Below, piece by piece: positions 12,664 through 25,600 of a stretch of 64,000 nt of DNA. Location of the stretch: contig JAZGUH010000362.1 of assembly GCA_037893225.1 (NCBI GenBank), forward strand, positions 1,093,501 to 1,157,500, in the 5' to 3' direction. The notes below the pieces were generated by a model. The model was not told the DNA's origin and made no database searches. It worked only from the letters and a program-made list of their open reading frames with translations. A program made the translations under genes and the position numbers. This stretch comes from Hippasteria phrygiana (Eukaryota; Echinodermata; Asteroidea; Valvatida; Goniasteridae). Every line of letters begins with the position of its first letter. Positions within the stretch are counted from its first letter, which is position 1.

Positions 12664-13274
12664 ATTGCACAGACCACATCAGCCCTGTCTACGCTGAAAC
12701 CAATATGGACCGATAGCAACATCACTCTAAGTTCCAAATTACAGCTGATGCGCTCCCTCTTCCTCCTCTTCTGTGAAACGTGGACGCTCAATGTAGACCT
12801 AACTAAAAGAATACAAGCCATGGAAATAGGGTGCTACCGTAAGATCTGGGGCATCTCATACAAACACCATGTGACAAATGAAGAGGTCCGCAACAAGATT
12901 ACACAGGCCATCAGGCCATCAGACCATACAAGGTCTACTGACTACTGTCAAGAAGCGTAAGCTGAAATGGTATATGGTCATGTCTCCCGATCATCCGGCT
13001 TAGCAAAGACCATCTTGCAGGGCACAGTGAGAGGGGGAGGAAACGAGGCAGGGGGAGGAAACGAGGCAGGCGGAAGAAGAATTGGCAAGACAACATCAGA
13101 GAGTGGACTGGCCTGGAGTTTGCCGAATCCCAGAGGGCAGTGGAGAATCCCGAGGGCAGTGGAGAATCGAAAAGGGTGGAGTGAGCTGCATGGTTAAAAA
13201 GTCATCAGATGTGCCCCAATGACCTCCCTAGCGGTTATGTAATAGATAGTAAGCTAGAATAGACATACAATGTA

Positions 13275-14040
13275 AAATATTAAAGTAAACAAAACTGAGC
13301 ACTAACAGTGATGTCATCCGGGTAAAAAAAGTTGTGTCCCAACGCTCGCGCTTTGTATCTGGACTGCATAATGTCTGTATGTTTGTACATCATTCATGAT
13401 ATTAAATACGAGACCTACGCCCAAGTCCATGTATTTAATCAATGAACTACAACCACGTGGTAAGGCAATTTTACGTTACGAAAGATGATTCACCGCATTT
13501 TGATTAAAACCAACACTTTCTTGTATTTTTAAAGCACAATCAAATTAGCGACAAATTCTGCTTTAGGATCGAAAAGTCACGCTGTTCTCAATAATCAACA
13601 ATACCTTCTTGTTAACTAGATTAGCAACAATCTACTTCAATCTTGTCTTTATCATCCATTTATGATTACACTCGATTTCAGACATTTAATTGCACATATT
13701 AAAAATAGTATTCTCTAGTATTGATATATTGTTTACGTACCTGCATACTTTTCATCACAGCAATGTAGACTCTGTAGTGGTTTTAATAGAAAGTCCAAGG
13801 CGTGGTTTTGCTTAATAACTCCCACAATCTCCATGATCTCTGTTCGTCCCAAACTGCGCAGATACAGAGAATTAGAAGGGAAAAAACGCCGTGGATTTTT
13901 CTGTTTTGTATTATTGCTGATAAAAACTGTTACCCAATAAAAGAGGTAACTTATTTTGGAGATGTTTGTACATCTGAAAATAGCTATCAAGTTTTCAGCA
14001 ATCGTTGCTTGAGAATTGTATAATCAATGTATAATACATG
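13275..14040 (+). repeat. Dispersed ~0.75-kb repeat, copy 1
   Basis: Extended similarity in the same orientation to 30355-31260. Shared landmarks are GAGCACTAAYAGTGATGTCAT, CAATTTTACGTTACGA, CTTGTATTTTTAAAGCACAA, GATTAGCAACAATCT and a CTCCATGATCTCTG block. The copies are clearly diverged with indels. There is no protein motif I recognise, and the short open frame at 13802-14023 is not conserved in the second copy beyond a few words. Confidence 0.75.
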
Positions 14041-14369
14041 GGCATAGAAATATTAGGAATATTAACCACAGTTTAATAAAATCCTATTTTCTTTCCTTTT
14101 ACTTTTTATAACATAATTTTTTCATTTGTATAATTTATTGAAAATCTCTATTCAGTCTAAATACATTATGTGGAGAAGTGAGCACATGTGTTTTATATAA
14201 AGAACCTCTTTAAAACGTGAAACAATCCCATCTTTTCCTCGGTTCACCTTGGCGACGGCGACAAGTTTTTTTTCATCCTTTTTTTCGTATTCCTGCGGTT
14301 GCAAACGTTAACCTGATCATACTGTATAATCCCTTGATGGTAAATGAGCACAAATTTACGTCGATTTAA

Positions 14370-14760
14370 AGGTAGTACACATCATTTGCTTTTGCTGCAA
14401 TTTTTTGAAATAAATGGATTTGGGGGTTAGTATTTTATAGCGTGCTATAGCAAATACTGTAACACTGACTTGTTCAAAGTTTTGTGTGCGTAGATGCTGC
14501 AGTGGGAAAACAGGAAGAAAAGAATGATGTTCTAGTAGTCTGGTTCCCTGACCATACCTTAAACAAAACGGAACAATTTATAGAGTCAGGGAATTATCAG
14601 GTCGGAGAACTAGACTATTTCCAACGATTGTCGGCCGACAATCGTTGGAAAACTATATAAATTTCCACTTTTCTTAAAAACGACAGCATACCAGGTGCCA
14701 TGACTTCACAGGATGCTTGAGATTGATATTTACTTATAGTCTAGTACGGTATTTAGTAAG
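14370..14760 (+). repeat. Dispersed repeat, inverted relative at 47690-48020
   Basis: Landmarks TTTGGGG...AGTATTTTATAG, CAAATACTGTAACA, TAGTCTGGTTCCCTGACC, ACCAGGTGCCATGA and CACAGGAT.CTTGAGA recur on the opposite strand at 47690-48020. Both copies are imperfect. The stretch 14041-14369 before it is AT-rich and holds nothing I can name. Confidence 0.75.
14619..14650. repeat. Perfect 32-bp palindrome
   Basis: Two perfectly complementary 16-base halves meet at CGG|CCG. The related repeat copy at 47765-47800 is not palindromic here, so perfection is specific to this copy. Confidence 0.9.
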
Positions 14761-14929
14761 AATTCGGTAGTTTTGTTCTTTTATGTTTGCAAATGCTGTA
14801 TACATTGTACTACCTTTAATTGAGAGGGCCACTTCATGGTTTGAAGCCTATCTGAATATGACATACGGTAATCCCCAATTCTTTGCAGGAGAATAAAACG
14901 AGTCGGTCGTTTTTGGACCCGTTCTAGTG

Positions 14930-15895
14930 CATTGATATGCATATGGCTGTATGGTATTCAAGTGGATTGTACCAGGGACCTATAAATACAGCACTTGACA
15001 AAAACAGAGGAATCAAAAGCAGTAGTCTTAATTAGGCCCAACATACGATTAGCTGAGGATACGATTAGCTGAGGATCTAACTGAGCATTCAGAGTGACCC
15101 CAAGGTATTTTATTGAGGGTGCCTGTGTAGGTGAGATTCAGAAAGTGAATAAACAGGGGGATTCGGATAACGTTTGCATTATATACATTGTATGTGCATT
15201 AGTTTAGATCTAGTATCAAAAGTCATCCCATTGGAGTCACTTAAAGCATTCAGCTTATCCAGGTCAGACTGAAGGGCAATCTCATCAGCAACTGAACACA
15301 CTGAACGCTAAACAAAAACATCATCGGCAAAAATAACACACTGTGAATTTAGATTAAATGAGATATCATCGATGAACATATTCAATGACAAATGCCCCAT
15401 GACTCTACATTGAGGAACCCCTGATTTCACCACAGACCAGGACGAGGTCTTGCCAACAAAGGTGACTGACGACGATCAACCAAAAAATCTTCTATCCACT
15501 TCCAGAGAGCATCCTTGATGTTGAACGCCGGAGCTAGCTTGTAGCGAAGTACATTAGGGCCTATACGGCATACAATCAAATGCCTAAAACAGCATCACAC
15601 CGGGGAGAGTTACGTACGTTATTAACATTCCTGATCTGGGTGGCACAAGATTTTTGAGTTATGAAACCATGTTGATGCTCAAATTGCAACCCGTTTAGAG
15701 TTCAGATGATCTGTAATGATATGAGACAATAACCATGAACTTGCTAGCGATAGGTGTTCTTTAATAGGTCTGTAATTGCTACTTAGGAAACGGTCACCCG
15801 ATTTAAACACAGGAGAAATATTAGCAATCTTCCAACCAATGGGAAGACAACCATCGGATAAAGAGTCATAAAAGACCTAGTAGAACGCTTTGAAA
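14930..15895 (-). mobile_element. Antisense LINE reverse transcriptase relic
   Basis: Read on the minus strand, the block begins with SDGCLPIGWKIANISPVFK followed by SSNYRPI (about 15770-15870). It continues through an ALWKWIEDFL block (about 15500) and a GVPQ motif. It ends in the palm segment NSQCVIFADDVFV (about 15310-15355), with the catalytic FADD at 15311-15330. Stops and frameshifts lie between the pieces. It is a dead, partial, Jockey/CR1-like element. Confidence 0.8.
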
Positions 15896-16439
15896 AAATG
15901 TGAAATTGTTGTCTCAGTCAAAAGATATGTCAATAAAGAGAGTAATACACAAACAAATAAATTATTTTCCTATTTTATTGGGGGGAAAAAAACCCGCGAA
16001 TTCGCTCACTTTTGAAAATCCTATCGTCCAAAAAAACGTACGTCACGTCCATTATTTGCACATCATGCGTTATGCATTTATTGCGCGTGACGTCATGGCG
16101 TGAAGTCCGACCGTTGCACTTGGTACTTCATGTGTGTTTGACGTGTACATGTACAAACACGTTGAATAAACTTCGTCTCTGTATCCCATCATGTAGGACT
16201 ACTATTTAAATTCCAAATCTTATTGAATGTCCGAGTTTAGTCTGGATGATGAACATAATTATATCTAGTAATGACGATAAGACACTGGGTCTTATTCCAG
16301 TTCGTCTTTAGTCGAGGATTTGTCCGAGGCCGAGGGTGATGCTGTGGCCGAAAAATTCGAGGTTCAACCGTACCGATTGGAGCCCGTTCCCGGCCCAGGT
16401 CCTTTGCCATGTACATGTACTGGTAGCACTACTCCTGGC
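15896..16439. other. Interval without recognised features
   Basis: No exon or repeat family recognised. One isolated TGACGTCA occurs near 16088. Short open frames here have no motif support. Confidence 0.4.
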
Positions 16440-16690
16440 TTACGCCTGAGCTTAAAAATGACGTTAAACCCATTTTCTTTCTTCAAAAGTGATGTTCCGT
16501 CTTGCGAGTTGTCCGGAAAATGGGCACTGCAAACGTGCTTCGTCAGAACAAAATCAGACTCAGTCGTTTCGTTTCGACAAAACCAACCCACTCACGACAA
16601 ACCCTCCTGTCCCTCGGAAATCTAAAAAAAGTGGGGTCGGGATTATTTGTCGTAGTTCGGATGCAGCCACCCACGACACAATTTCGAGGC
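16440..16690 (-). pseudogene. THAP-type zinc-finger relic
   Basis: On the minus strand two frames together show the THAP pattern. The first has a cysteine-containing start, then FFRFPRDRRVCREWVGF (about 16580-16640). The second has KHVCSAHFPDNS (about 16500-16540), matching the F.FP...W...CS.HF order of THAP C2CH domains. A frameshift lies between them. THAP domains occur in P-element-like transposases and in host proteins; the setting among repeats favours a transposon relic. The zinc-ligand set cannot be completed with confidence. Confidence 0.5.
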
Positions 16691-17037
16691 ATTCTAAATA
16701 CGTTTCGATCAATAATCTTCATTGATACAATACCAAGCCTAAGGAACGATTAGTGCAATGAGTACACGCGATGACGTTAGGCTTAGAGCGCGGCGAAGCG
16801 CCCTCGACGGCAGCAGAAGGGAGAACTTGGGAGTAAGCGCGAATTTTGAATATTTAATTAGCATCTTTCTCTCGTCCATTAATTAATAATGATGGATAGA
16901 AAATGACAATATTTAGCACGAAATTAATTTCTTGTAATTCATAATCAAGATAATAATCTTTTTTAGAGAATTAAACTTTGGTTAGAGTAGGTCTTTAAAG
17001 AGTCTATACACAGAACAGGGGAAATAGTGTCAACCGT

Positions 17038-17538
17038 GAGCAAGTTCGGGTGCTGCTAACGTACCTAGTCCCTTTTGTCAATTTATAAAACACATGCGTG
17101 GTCTGTTTTTTCACTCGAACGCATCTAGTCGATCGACTGCGTCAAATCTAGTGTGCAGCAACAACAAACTGCAAAGAATGTAGTCTGCTAGTTGTTCACG
17201 AAGCAAATGTTGGCACGTCATTTCTATTTTCTATTATATATTTGTATTATTTTCTCTACTTAACTTTAGTGCAATAAATAATTCATTATCTTATTGCAAA
17301 GAGTTATTATCATTGGACAAAACCAACAATGTATCGTAAACGTTTGCAAAACTTGCCCAGTTTACCTATCCTCCATCTTGAAACCGTGACGTAACTCACG
17401 AATTTGACTAGAGAAACCATGGTCCGGGGCTAGGTTGATCCAGTTGGACTAACTGGTCAAACCACGCAGCGTTCGAGTGACATCTAGATTGACTAATAGT
17501 TAAGTCTAGTCACTCTAGTCGTCCAACCGAACTTGCTC
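17038..17538. mobile_element. ~500-bp TIR element, GAGCAAGTTCG family, copy 1
   Basis: The ends GAGCAAGTTCGGGTG and its near-complement CAACCGAACTTGCTC bracket about 500 bp without a transposase frame. A relative with better-matched ends lies at 54542-55054. The interval 16691-17037 before it shows nothing identifiable. Confidence 0.6.
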
Positions 17539-19545
17539 CGTGTTGCGCAGAAACTGAATGCTGACCCCATCGGGTCCAGTAGATTTCCCAAGGGGGAGGG
17601 AACGGATAATACGTAGAACGTTGCAGAAAGGCCGGAATAATCAGTGGGGTGGGTGACCGTTTCATACTTCGCACAAAATTGATGACAAAAAGCGTTTTTG
17701 TAACGATTGCTAGAGAACACTTGATAAACGAAAGACATTATACAGGCTTTACGTGTAGAATATTTGACACGATTACGTACCGTAAGAGCAGGAAGGAGGG
17801 CAAACATAATAGTCAATTTAAACAGATTTTAAAAATTAAAATCGATTAAAGCAAAATACAACTGACGTTAAGCGTCCTTTTTACAAGGTTTGTGGTTTTC
17901 TGGTTTGAAACCGCAGGGGTACAAGCAAAAAGAAAAGATACCCCAATCTTTACCCTGGATCCTCCCCTGGCACGTTGCCTTCGTATGACCTGTAAATATA
18001 TTTTTAAAATGTAAATTCTCTGGTTTAAGCCAGTATTTACAAACCGAACTAATTTATTTCACCCTTTCCAACTAACAGAATTGTTTACAATAATTCTCAG
18101 TATTGATAAAAAATGTGGATTTTATTTCTAAAGCATGTCAATGTGATTCGAGGCTAGAGAGGCGAAAGGCGAGGAACGATCAGTGCGGCAACCTGCTTCT
18201 AAAAAAGACTAGTCATAACAATGGAAAATATAATAGGCTGATAAATATACAATACTGCAAGATTGAACTATGTCAAATGATAAGATTTCTGAAAAAGAAA
18301 TATTTTCATTTCATTTCATTTGACATTTATTTCCATATTGCTTGAAATTGAACTGCAGAGCCATTCACTTGTGAGGAATCGCTGGTCCCATTACCAGAAA
18401 TAATTTAATGAAATATATACCAAAAACCATTACTAAGCCCATCAATCGTGTAGGCCAAAATGATTACAAGTCAAATTTGTTCGTCGTGTTCAGATAAGCT
18501 TTTAAAATACCTGGGTTTCCTGTGAACTGTGAGTACTTCCCGAATCCTCCAAAGTAATTAATTTCACTATTCCATTAGCTGGAAGTGAGCAGGCCATTTG
18601 TTTTTAATTACAGTGAGTCATTCGAGATGCACAAGCAATCCAAGGTGTTCGATGGCGTACTTTTTTTATTCCCACTATGGCAGAGGTTATTGTTTTACAT
18701 GTCTTGCGTCTGATAGGCCAAGTCAAGGACGTATCATGAATAATACAATAGGTATTCTGCAAGGAGCCCTAGATAGGCCCGCAGAAGCGCAACAGTTGTT
18801 ACTGATAAATTATTCATGTTGTATCAGTAACTGAACCAATAGGAAACGAGATATGTAAATCTGGCCTCTCCCATGCTGGGAATTTAAAGAAAAAGCAATG
18901 TACGCTAACGGCGTACGTGTAACGAACATGCGTGGGGCGTGCCAATCGTTAACCTTACCTGTCTTTTCGCCAGTTCCACGAGTCTCCAGACAGAGCCAGA
19001 TGCTGTTGTTTCTTCTACGAGCTTGATCCCCCAAGCGAAGTTCAACTGCAGGATTATATATCACAATGACATTATTCACAACGTTGTCCAAGCGAGATAT
19101 CCTATATAGGCTAAGCGTATCTGCTAAGAGTGTTGTCCAGTATGTATGCGATGAGTTCGCCGTCGTTGCATTACCAAATTAATTTCACGCGGACATGAGG
19201 GTACTGAGAGTGCAACGATATGGAATCACCCGACAGATTTTGAACCTGCGGAAGTAAATTTCCCCTTTTCTGATGTTCAAGCAAACATGACACGGTTGGT
19301 GTTTCTCTCTGTTAGACCCATAATAGTCTTCTAGAAAATCCACAACGACGTATGTTGTGAACATGGAAGCGCCAAGCTGATTCAACATCCCTCTTCGAAG
19401 GTTTAAAATCTTGCTATATTTATATACCCTAACATCTGCCAACAGTTTCTTTCCGAAAAGATTAAAACGCCACAATGACATGTTAAATTAAACTTTTAGA
19501 ACGCTAAGCTGATTTCAAAACTCATTTGGATGATAAACATCGGAA
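17539..19545. other. Region upstream of receptor B, no confident gene
   Basis: Two minus-strand open frames occur at 18810-19091 and 19185-19481. The first ends at a plausible donor (ACAG followed by GTAAGG) near 18955, but neither shows a known domain, so I do not call them genes. The receptor B promoter should lie in the last few hundred bases; I could not identify a TATA box or initiator with confidence. Confidence 0.4.
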
Positions 19546-19624
19546 ATGATGGAAGGGCTGCAAATAATCTTAACACTGCTCGTTCTTCTGCTCGCATCCA
19601 TCGGTGGAAAGGCACAGTTTCGAG
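19546..19624 (+). CDS. Receptor B exon 1 (signal peptide)
   Basis: Begins with two consecutive ATG codons and encodes a hydrophobic core of Leu/Ile/Val ending in a small-residue cleavage site. The donor is GTAAGC at 19625, phase 1. Exactly 79 nt, the same as exon 1 of receptor C. Confidence 0.82.
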
Positions 19625-22600
19625 GTAAGCGAATCTTAATTTAAAGAAACATGTAATGGGATACCAGGTGAACTTGCGTATTGCCGTCCTATACAAAAAT
19701 ACAAACTTTATCCAAATGCTTGTTTTCATTGGAAGTGAAAAGAAAGTGTTTTTCTTAATTCAGTTTATGAAAGAGGGCGATAGAAACTCCGTCTCAAAAA
19801 TAACATTGGAAGAGTAGTAAATTCTTTCCTTCAAAAAAGCCTGCCACTAAAATAAAGAATGATTGGCTACTAATTGAGTCAAAAAAGCTATTTAACATCA
19901 AATCAAGTCAAACATGGAATCAAATTAGCTTTTTCCCGCCAATTTTGCAAAATGTTCATTCATTCGGATACAAAGTTAATTATATTTCGCCGAGATTTTG
20001 AGAATCGCTTAGAACATGCGTTTCATTTTCGCTACCCGGTACCACAGAATTCAGTTCCATTTCAGTTCAATCAATTATTTAAACCTAACCCCCTTCAAGC
20101 TTCCGATATAGGCACCCTGCTAAATCCAACAAAATCAAACAGGTAGAACAAGAGATCTTTTGTGCGCCGACCACATCAACAAAATCCAACAGATAGTACC
20201 CAATGTGGGATATTGTTGGATTTAGCATGGTTAGGGCCGAGTGTTTGTGCAGAACCTTTCGTTTATGTCCAACCGGATTCATTTACACGACTTCTTTATA
20301 CGGCGAAATTCAAACATTGACCATTCTATTTCACTTTTAGTGTAATGCCATCTGCACCAAATCCAATTTAGGGTTTCTTTTTCATTAACCATCAATCATA
20401 TTAGCCATACATGAAATCAATTTAGAATGAAATTCTAAGCTGCATCATGCATTACCGATATTGTAGTTGATGGAGTAACATTAAATTAAGATCCCTTTTC
20501 TTGTTCTTTATTCGATTTCTTTTCTTTTCCATTATTTACCTACAAAGTCTTTAACATAAAGAACTTATATTGATTCTTACACCTCTTTGCAATACATTCG
20601 GTCAAATCCCCTTCCCCTCAGAGCCACCACTGACTACAACTGAGATCAAGTTCATTTTGTGACAGTTAGACTTTAGCCCTTTAGGCCAGGCATCGAGAGA
20701 GATAAGATTGTGCAATTTCTGCTTGAATTTACAAGATTCTGTATCAGGTTTGGTATTGTGTGATGTAAGCTGCAATTGTGAATGAAAAAAAAATACTTTC
20801 GTTTGCACATTCACGAAATTGTATTCCCGAGCTCGGCTGAAAAAGGAACGCTTGCGAAAGTGAATGCACACTGTTTCTCAAAACCGAATGCACGGACAAT
20901 GAAAACAATTGACCTTTCGTTGAATTGATACGGGATTAAAGACGTCCATATAAATTCAGACGAAATTTAATGACCTAATTTCAGAAGTGGATTAACACTT
21001 TACGAAATTGGCCACCCCGGGAAAACCTATTCGTTTGTACGCAAACCTATGGAGACACTGCTGTTGTGGCTTTGATGCCATGCATTGGCTTTTGAATACA
21101 GAGAATACAAAAACCAAAAGGTTTAAATTACTCCCTAAAAAAGAAGTGGTCATTCATGGTAACATGCAAAGAAAGCTGTCCTTCATTCATACTCCATAGT
21201 TCCTTTAACTACGCTGAAAGGTTTTTGTTCCTAGATGAAACAAATACTGTCCTTCACCAAAGGCATATAAGTCAACACTACAGTTGCAGATGCTATTATG
21301 AATACTGTTTACCGGCAGTAAAGTTACAAATATAGTTATGTATATTTAAAGACTACGTTTTAGTTGGGACTATAGGTTTTCCTGGCCAATTAAAATGTTC
21401 ATTCACTTCTGAAATTCAGTCATTCATTGTCTAAATTTACCCGCTCCAGAAAAAGGTGATATAAGTCGCGCTATGCATTTACGTGTAATGGCCCTTTCAA
21501 CATTAAGAGGGTAACCATTTTTGTCGAAATTAATAGTTTGTTTTTTGTCTTTAATGACATCTTAAATATCTAAAGTTTCAGGTTTGGTGCACAACAATGT
21601 TGATTTCAGTGAATAAAGTGGAAAAAAATTCACATATTTAGTCCCGTTTCAATTCAACGGAAGTTCAATCGTTTTCATTGTCCGTGCATTCGGTTTTGAG
21701 AAACAGGCGGCCATTTACGTTACATGTGCATTCATTTACGCAAGCATTCCATTTCCAGCCGATTTCGGGAATATATTTTCGTGAATTTGCAAACAAAAGT
21801 AAGTTTATTTCAATCAAAATAGCAGATTACATCACAGAATTCTTAACCTGATACAGAATCTTATAAATTCAAGCAGAAATTGAAATGAGATATTAATCTT
21901 CATTCGATACCGGTATTCGATTTGAATCAACCTGTACGTGATGGTAGCACGAACCATTATAGACGAACCTCTCATGTCGATGTCTTATGCATTTTTTGTC
22001 TTTTTGAGAGTGTTGAAGACTATCTGCAGACTGCCGATACTCTGGAGATCTACATGTTTACAGGAAATCGGCCGTAACAACATCGGAAAAAATCACCCAC
22101 GAAAAAAACACAAGCAGTATGCTCATGCGCAAACTTATCTCCCTCGATGCTTGGCCATGCAGAGAACATACTGAGGGCTAAAAATCTGTCACAAAATGAA
22201 CTTGACCTGAGATGTAGTCAGTGGTGGCTCTGAGGGGATGGAGGATTTGACCGAATGTAATGCAAAGAGGTGTAAGAATAGATATAATTTCCCTATGTTA
22301 AAGACAATGTAGGTAAATAATGAAAAATACATTTTAAAAATCGGGTGAAGATTGAATAAGAAAAAAGTTTGATAATTTTGATTTTAACTTGATGTTACTC
22401 CATCAACTACAGAGATTTCTATTTACATCATTAAGGTATGGCTAATTTGATTGACGGTTAATGAAAAAGATCCCTTAATTTGTATTTGGTGTAGATGCCA
22501 TTACACAAAATGTGAAATTGAGTGGTCAATGTTTGAATTTCGCCTTCTTAAAGCGAAAAAGAAGTCGTGTAAATGAATCCGATGGGACATAAATGAAAGG

Positions 22601-25600
22601 TTCTGCACAAACACTTAATTGATTGAACTGATATGGAATCGAACGCTCTGGTAGCGAAAAATGAAACGCGTGTTCAGAGCGATTTTCAAAATCTCGGCGG
22701 AATTAAATTCACTTTGTATCCAAATAAATTATCATTTTGCAAAATTGGCCTTAAAAACCTGTATTAAACTATAAATGATTTTTGTTTTGTTTTAATCCGA
22801 ATTCTTAAAGGACGGTTCTTCGGGCCGTTAAGTCATTACATGACATTAGAATATTCGACAAAAATGAAGTAGAGCAAACGGGTTCAGCTATCTAAAGATA
22901 ATTGTCCTTCAAATACTTATTTACCCCTCTGTGGCAGTACTAAATTGTCCCGTGCATTCTTTGATCTAAAATTGCCAGATTTCAGTTACATGTTGTAGCA
23001 CTTGAGTTGATGAAAATTTATTCACATGATTAATCCAAATTGCGTCAAGAGTTCAATTTCAATTTCGTATTGTGTATAGGATTGGATTTTTTCTTCAGAG
23101 TTTATTCCTTTGTAATTCTCTCAAAAACATGCAGCATTATTGTGGAAAAAACTATACCCATTTGGTTAATTTAGTTTTCTAGTCATAATAAATCACGTGG
23201 TAATTTCGCAGAACCTAGATTAGATATCAACCTCGACATCAAACTCGCAGACGGCAGCGCCCCCAACGAGGGAAGGGTGCTCATTCGCTGGTTCCCTGAC
23301 TTCCCCTGGACAACCCTGTGCTACAACCCTTTCTCTGTCGACACCATCGCCTTTCAGATGTGTAGAAAGCTCGGCTACCCGTTTGCGTGCGGCCACGGCG
23401 AGGCAAGAATGCAGGGTACCAATGATTCTTCCTTGGTGAACATAACAAGCGTGGATTACTCTGCTGCGTGCTCCGTGCACCCAACCGATGTAATGGCTGG
23501 AGGATGCGCACTGTTTCCTTTACGTCAACTGGACCCCAACCATGAAATGCCGTGTACACATGACCGCGATATGTGGCTCTCCTGTGGTTATGCAGGTAGG
23601 TTTCTACTAGTATATTTAGGGAATATGCCATAATCATTGAACGAATGAGGGCGCCGAGTCGACGCCATTTTGGATACAAACGCAAGTGATTTAACGTAAA
23701 TTTGTTTTCGTAACCTTACTTCAAAATATAACGAATTACAAATACGTACTGGTTTTAAAGAAATTTAATGATTTTAAAGGAATTATATTTTTCTGCCTGC
23801 AGGAATGCCCGACTTCGAATTGCGGCTAGTAGAGGGCGCTGTCAATGGACCAACCGAACTTCTGCAAGGTCGTTGTGGTGGGATCGAGCAGTGGGGCGCC
23901 ATTTGCAGCAATGGCTTTAACCAGTTTAACAGGTTAAAAGCTGGGAAAGTAGCCTGCCGTGATCTTAGACTGTCTGATCACGCCATATCGACCGGGAAGG
24001 CCACCTTTGATGAAGTCAGTGTCCACCACCAACCCAACTACACGTTGTTCGTGGACATCGGCTGCAACGGCAGCGAAGCGAGTTTGGCCGAGTGCCAACA
24101 TTACTCGTTGCGGCAATGCGAAGCTTACGCCACCGTAGAATGTTTCACTGGTAAGTTTATGAAATCCCTCAGTCGTCAATATAATCGCCTAAACCTGTAC
24201 ACACTATGAAATTCCTGGGTGTGGTCTTCGTATGGAAACAAAATGGAAAAATAACATGGATCATGACCGTCGACAATCCATGACCGTCGACAATCCATGA
24301 CCGTCAACAAGTAATCTTGGGACCCACATCAAATATCCGTCTACATAGGCCTATTACACTATGATCATGGTTACGCAGGCAGTTTTATAGCAACAATTAT
24401 CCAACAATGCAGTATTTATGACACCCTTTAAAATATGCTATATGTCATTTTGTCACTTTGTCACTTTTAGAATGCCCTTTTTGTATTCTTTAAGGACCAC
24501 AGAAGTCCATGTGTCACAACGAATGGTTTACTGTCGCTCTGTACTTCTAGCTGTGGAACACATAGGGCGGGAGTATTTCAGATCAGTCCTACTGAATCCT
24601 ATCCCCTGACGAATTACACACTTTTCCACTTGTTCGCAGAAATCAGGGAGTACAGGGAAACGGCTTACCTATGTGGATCAAAGCAACTCTGTGGTGACCA
24701 ATGTCAACAGATTCATCCAATAAATGGCTCCGCTGACGACATATTCCACTACTGCCAATGCGACGACGCGTGCGTTTTATTCGACGACTGTTGCTACGAC
24801 CACGCAGCCGCTGCGTGCAATCCTGGGGTACCAAGCTCAGAGCGGGGAGGGTTTACAGCTGATCAGTTTGGATGCGTGTGGGTACCAGGGAGTCAGTTCA
24901 CTTTTGTTGGCTATGTGGCCGTAGATAGTTGTCCAATCAGTTGGATGGACGAGGGGACTCGTGATTTATGCGAGAGCATGAACAACGTAACCGACGTCAT
25001 CGGGTCGATGCCAGTATACGACGAGCAAGGGGTGGATTTTAAGAACATCTTTTGCGCCATATGTAACGGTAGGTCCTTAGAAGGACTGCGCAGGTGGGAT
25101 GTATCTGGGTCTGATAACCAAAATCACCATACCTTGGTAGTGTTCCACCCGTCTCTCAATCAGTACCTGCCGTCAAAAGGCTGGGTCGTTACACCACCGT
25201 TGGGTCACACAGCAATAAGAAAGTGTCCCGCCCATATTGTTAGCACATGTCTAGATGAATTTAGCGGCACTGAAGTAGAGGAGGCATGTAGAGCGTACTA
25301 TGCACCAATTCGACTGGATAGCAACAACATACGCTATCGCAATCCACATTGCGCAATATGCAACAGCCGGGAGACTTTACCGGAAAAATCCTGCAAAGAC
25401 CTGGAATGCTGGGAATCATGTCATCCAGGTCCGTGGGGGCCCTGCATAGGCGTCTGCAGTCCCTACGATGACTTCTTCACGATTGAGGTTCTCTTTGACT
25501 TCACCTCCTCTTCCTCCATCAATGGAGTTTCTTGCTCCGATGGTCAGATCTATGATCCATTTCTGGAGAGGTGCCGTGCGCTGACATGTGCAGCCGGGTA

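Larger units (their letters stand above)
7806..13250 (+). mobile_element. APE-type LINE, dead, carrying two MITEs and a second LINE
   Basis: The AP endonuclease start, with the block IGTWNVRTLRAAGKLKEV, lies at 8283-8615. Later endonuclease pieces lie at 8620-9400, including the SRRWTW-like and IDYIM segments and a GADIGSDHDLLMM block. RT sequence runs over 9474-10840, with VRQGSLLSPTLFN and the FADD catalytic motif. The C-terminal part, IQAMEIGCYRKIWGISYK, resumes at 12663-13197. Frameshifts and stops break it throughout. It starts exactly where receptor A stops matching its paralogue. The region 13030-13175 contains small internal duplications. I cannot place it in a named clade with certainty; CR1/Jockey-like relatives are the closest match I recognise. 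Confidence 0.85.

Noticed and set aside
18810..19091. Minus-strand open frame ending at a GTAAGG donor upstream of receptor B
   Set aside because: No recognisable domain, no partner exon in phase, and no second copy; not enough to call an exon.
7806..19545. Missing TM4-TM7 of receptor A further downstream
   Set aside because: I looked for the TM4-5 sequence and the last-exon motif LLGVTWAFGF between 7806 and 19545 and did not find them.
24630..24639. ATG at 24630 (and at 5850 in the pseudogene) as protein start
   Set aside because: These bases lie in the intron immediately before the AG acceptor. Exons 1-3 join in phase and supply the signal peptide that exon 4 lacks.
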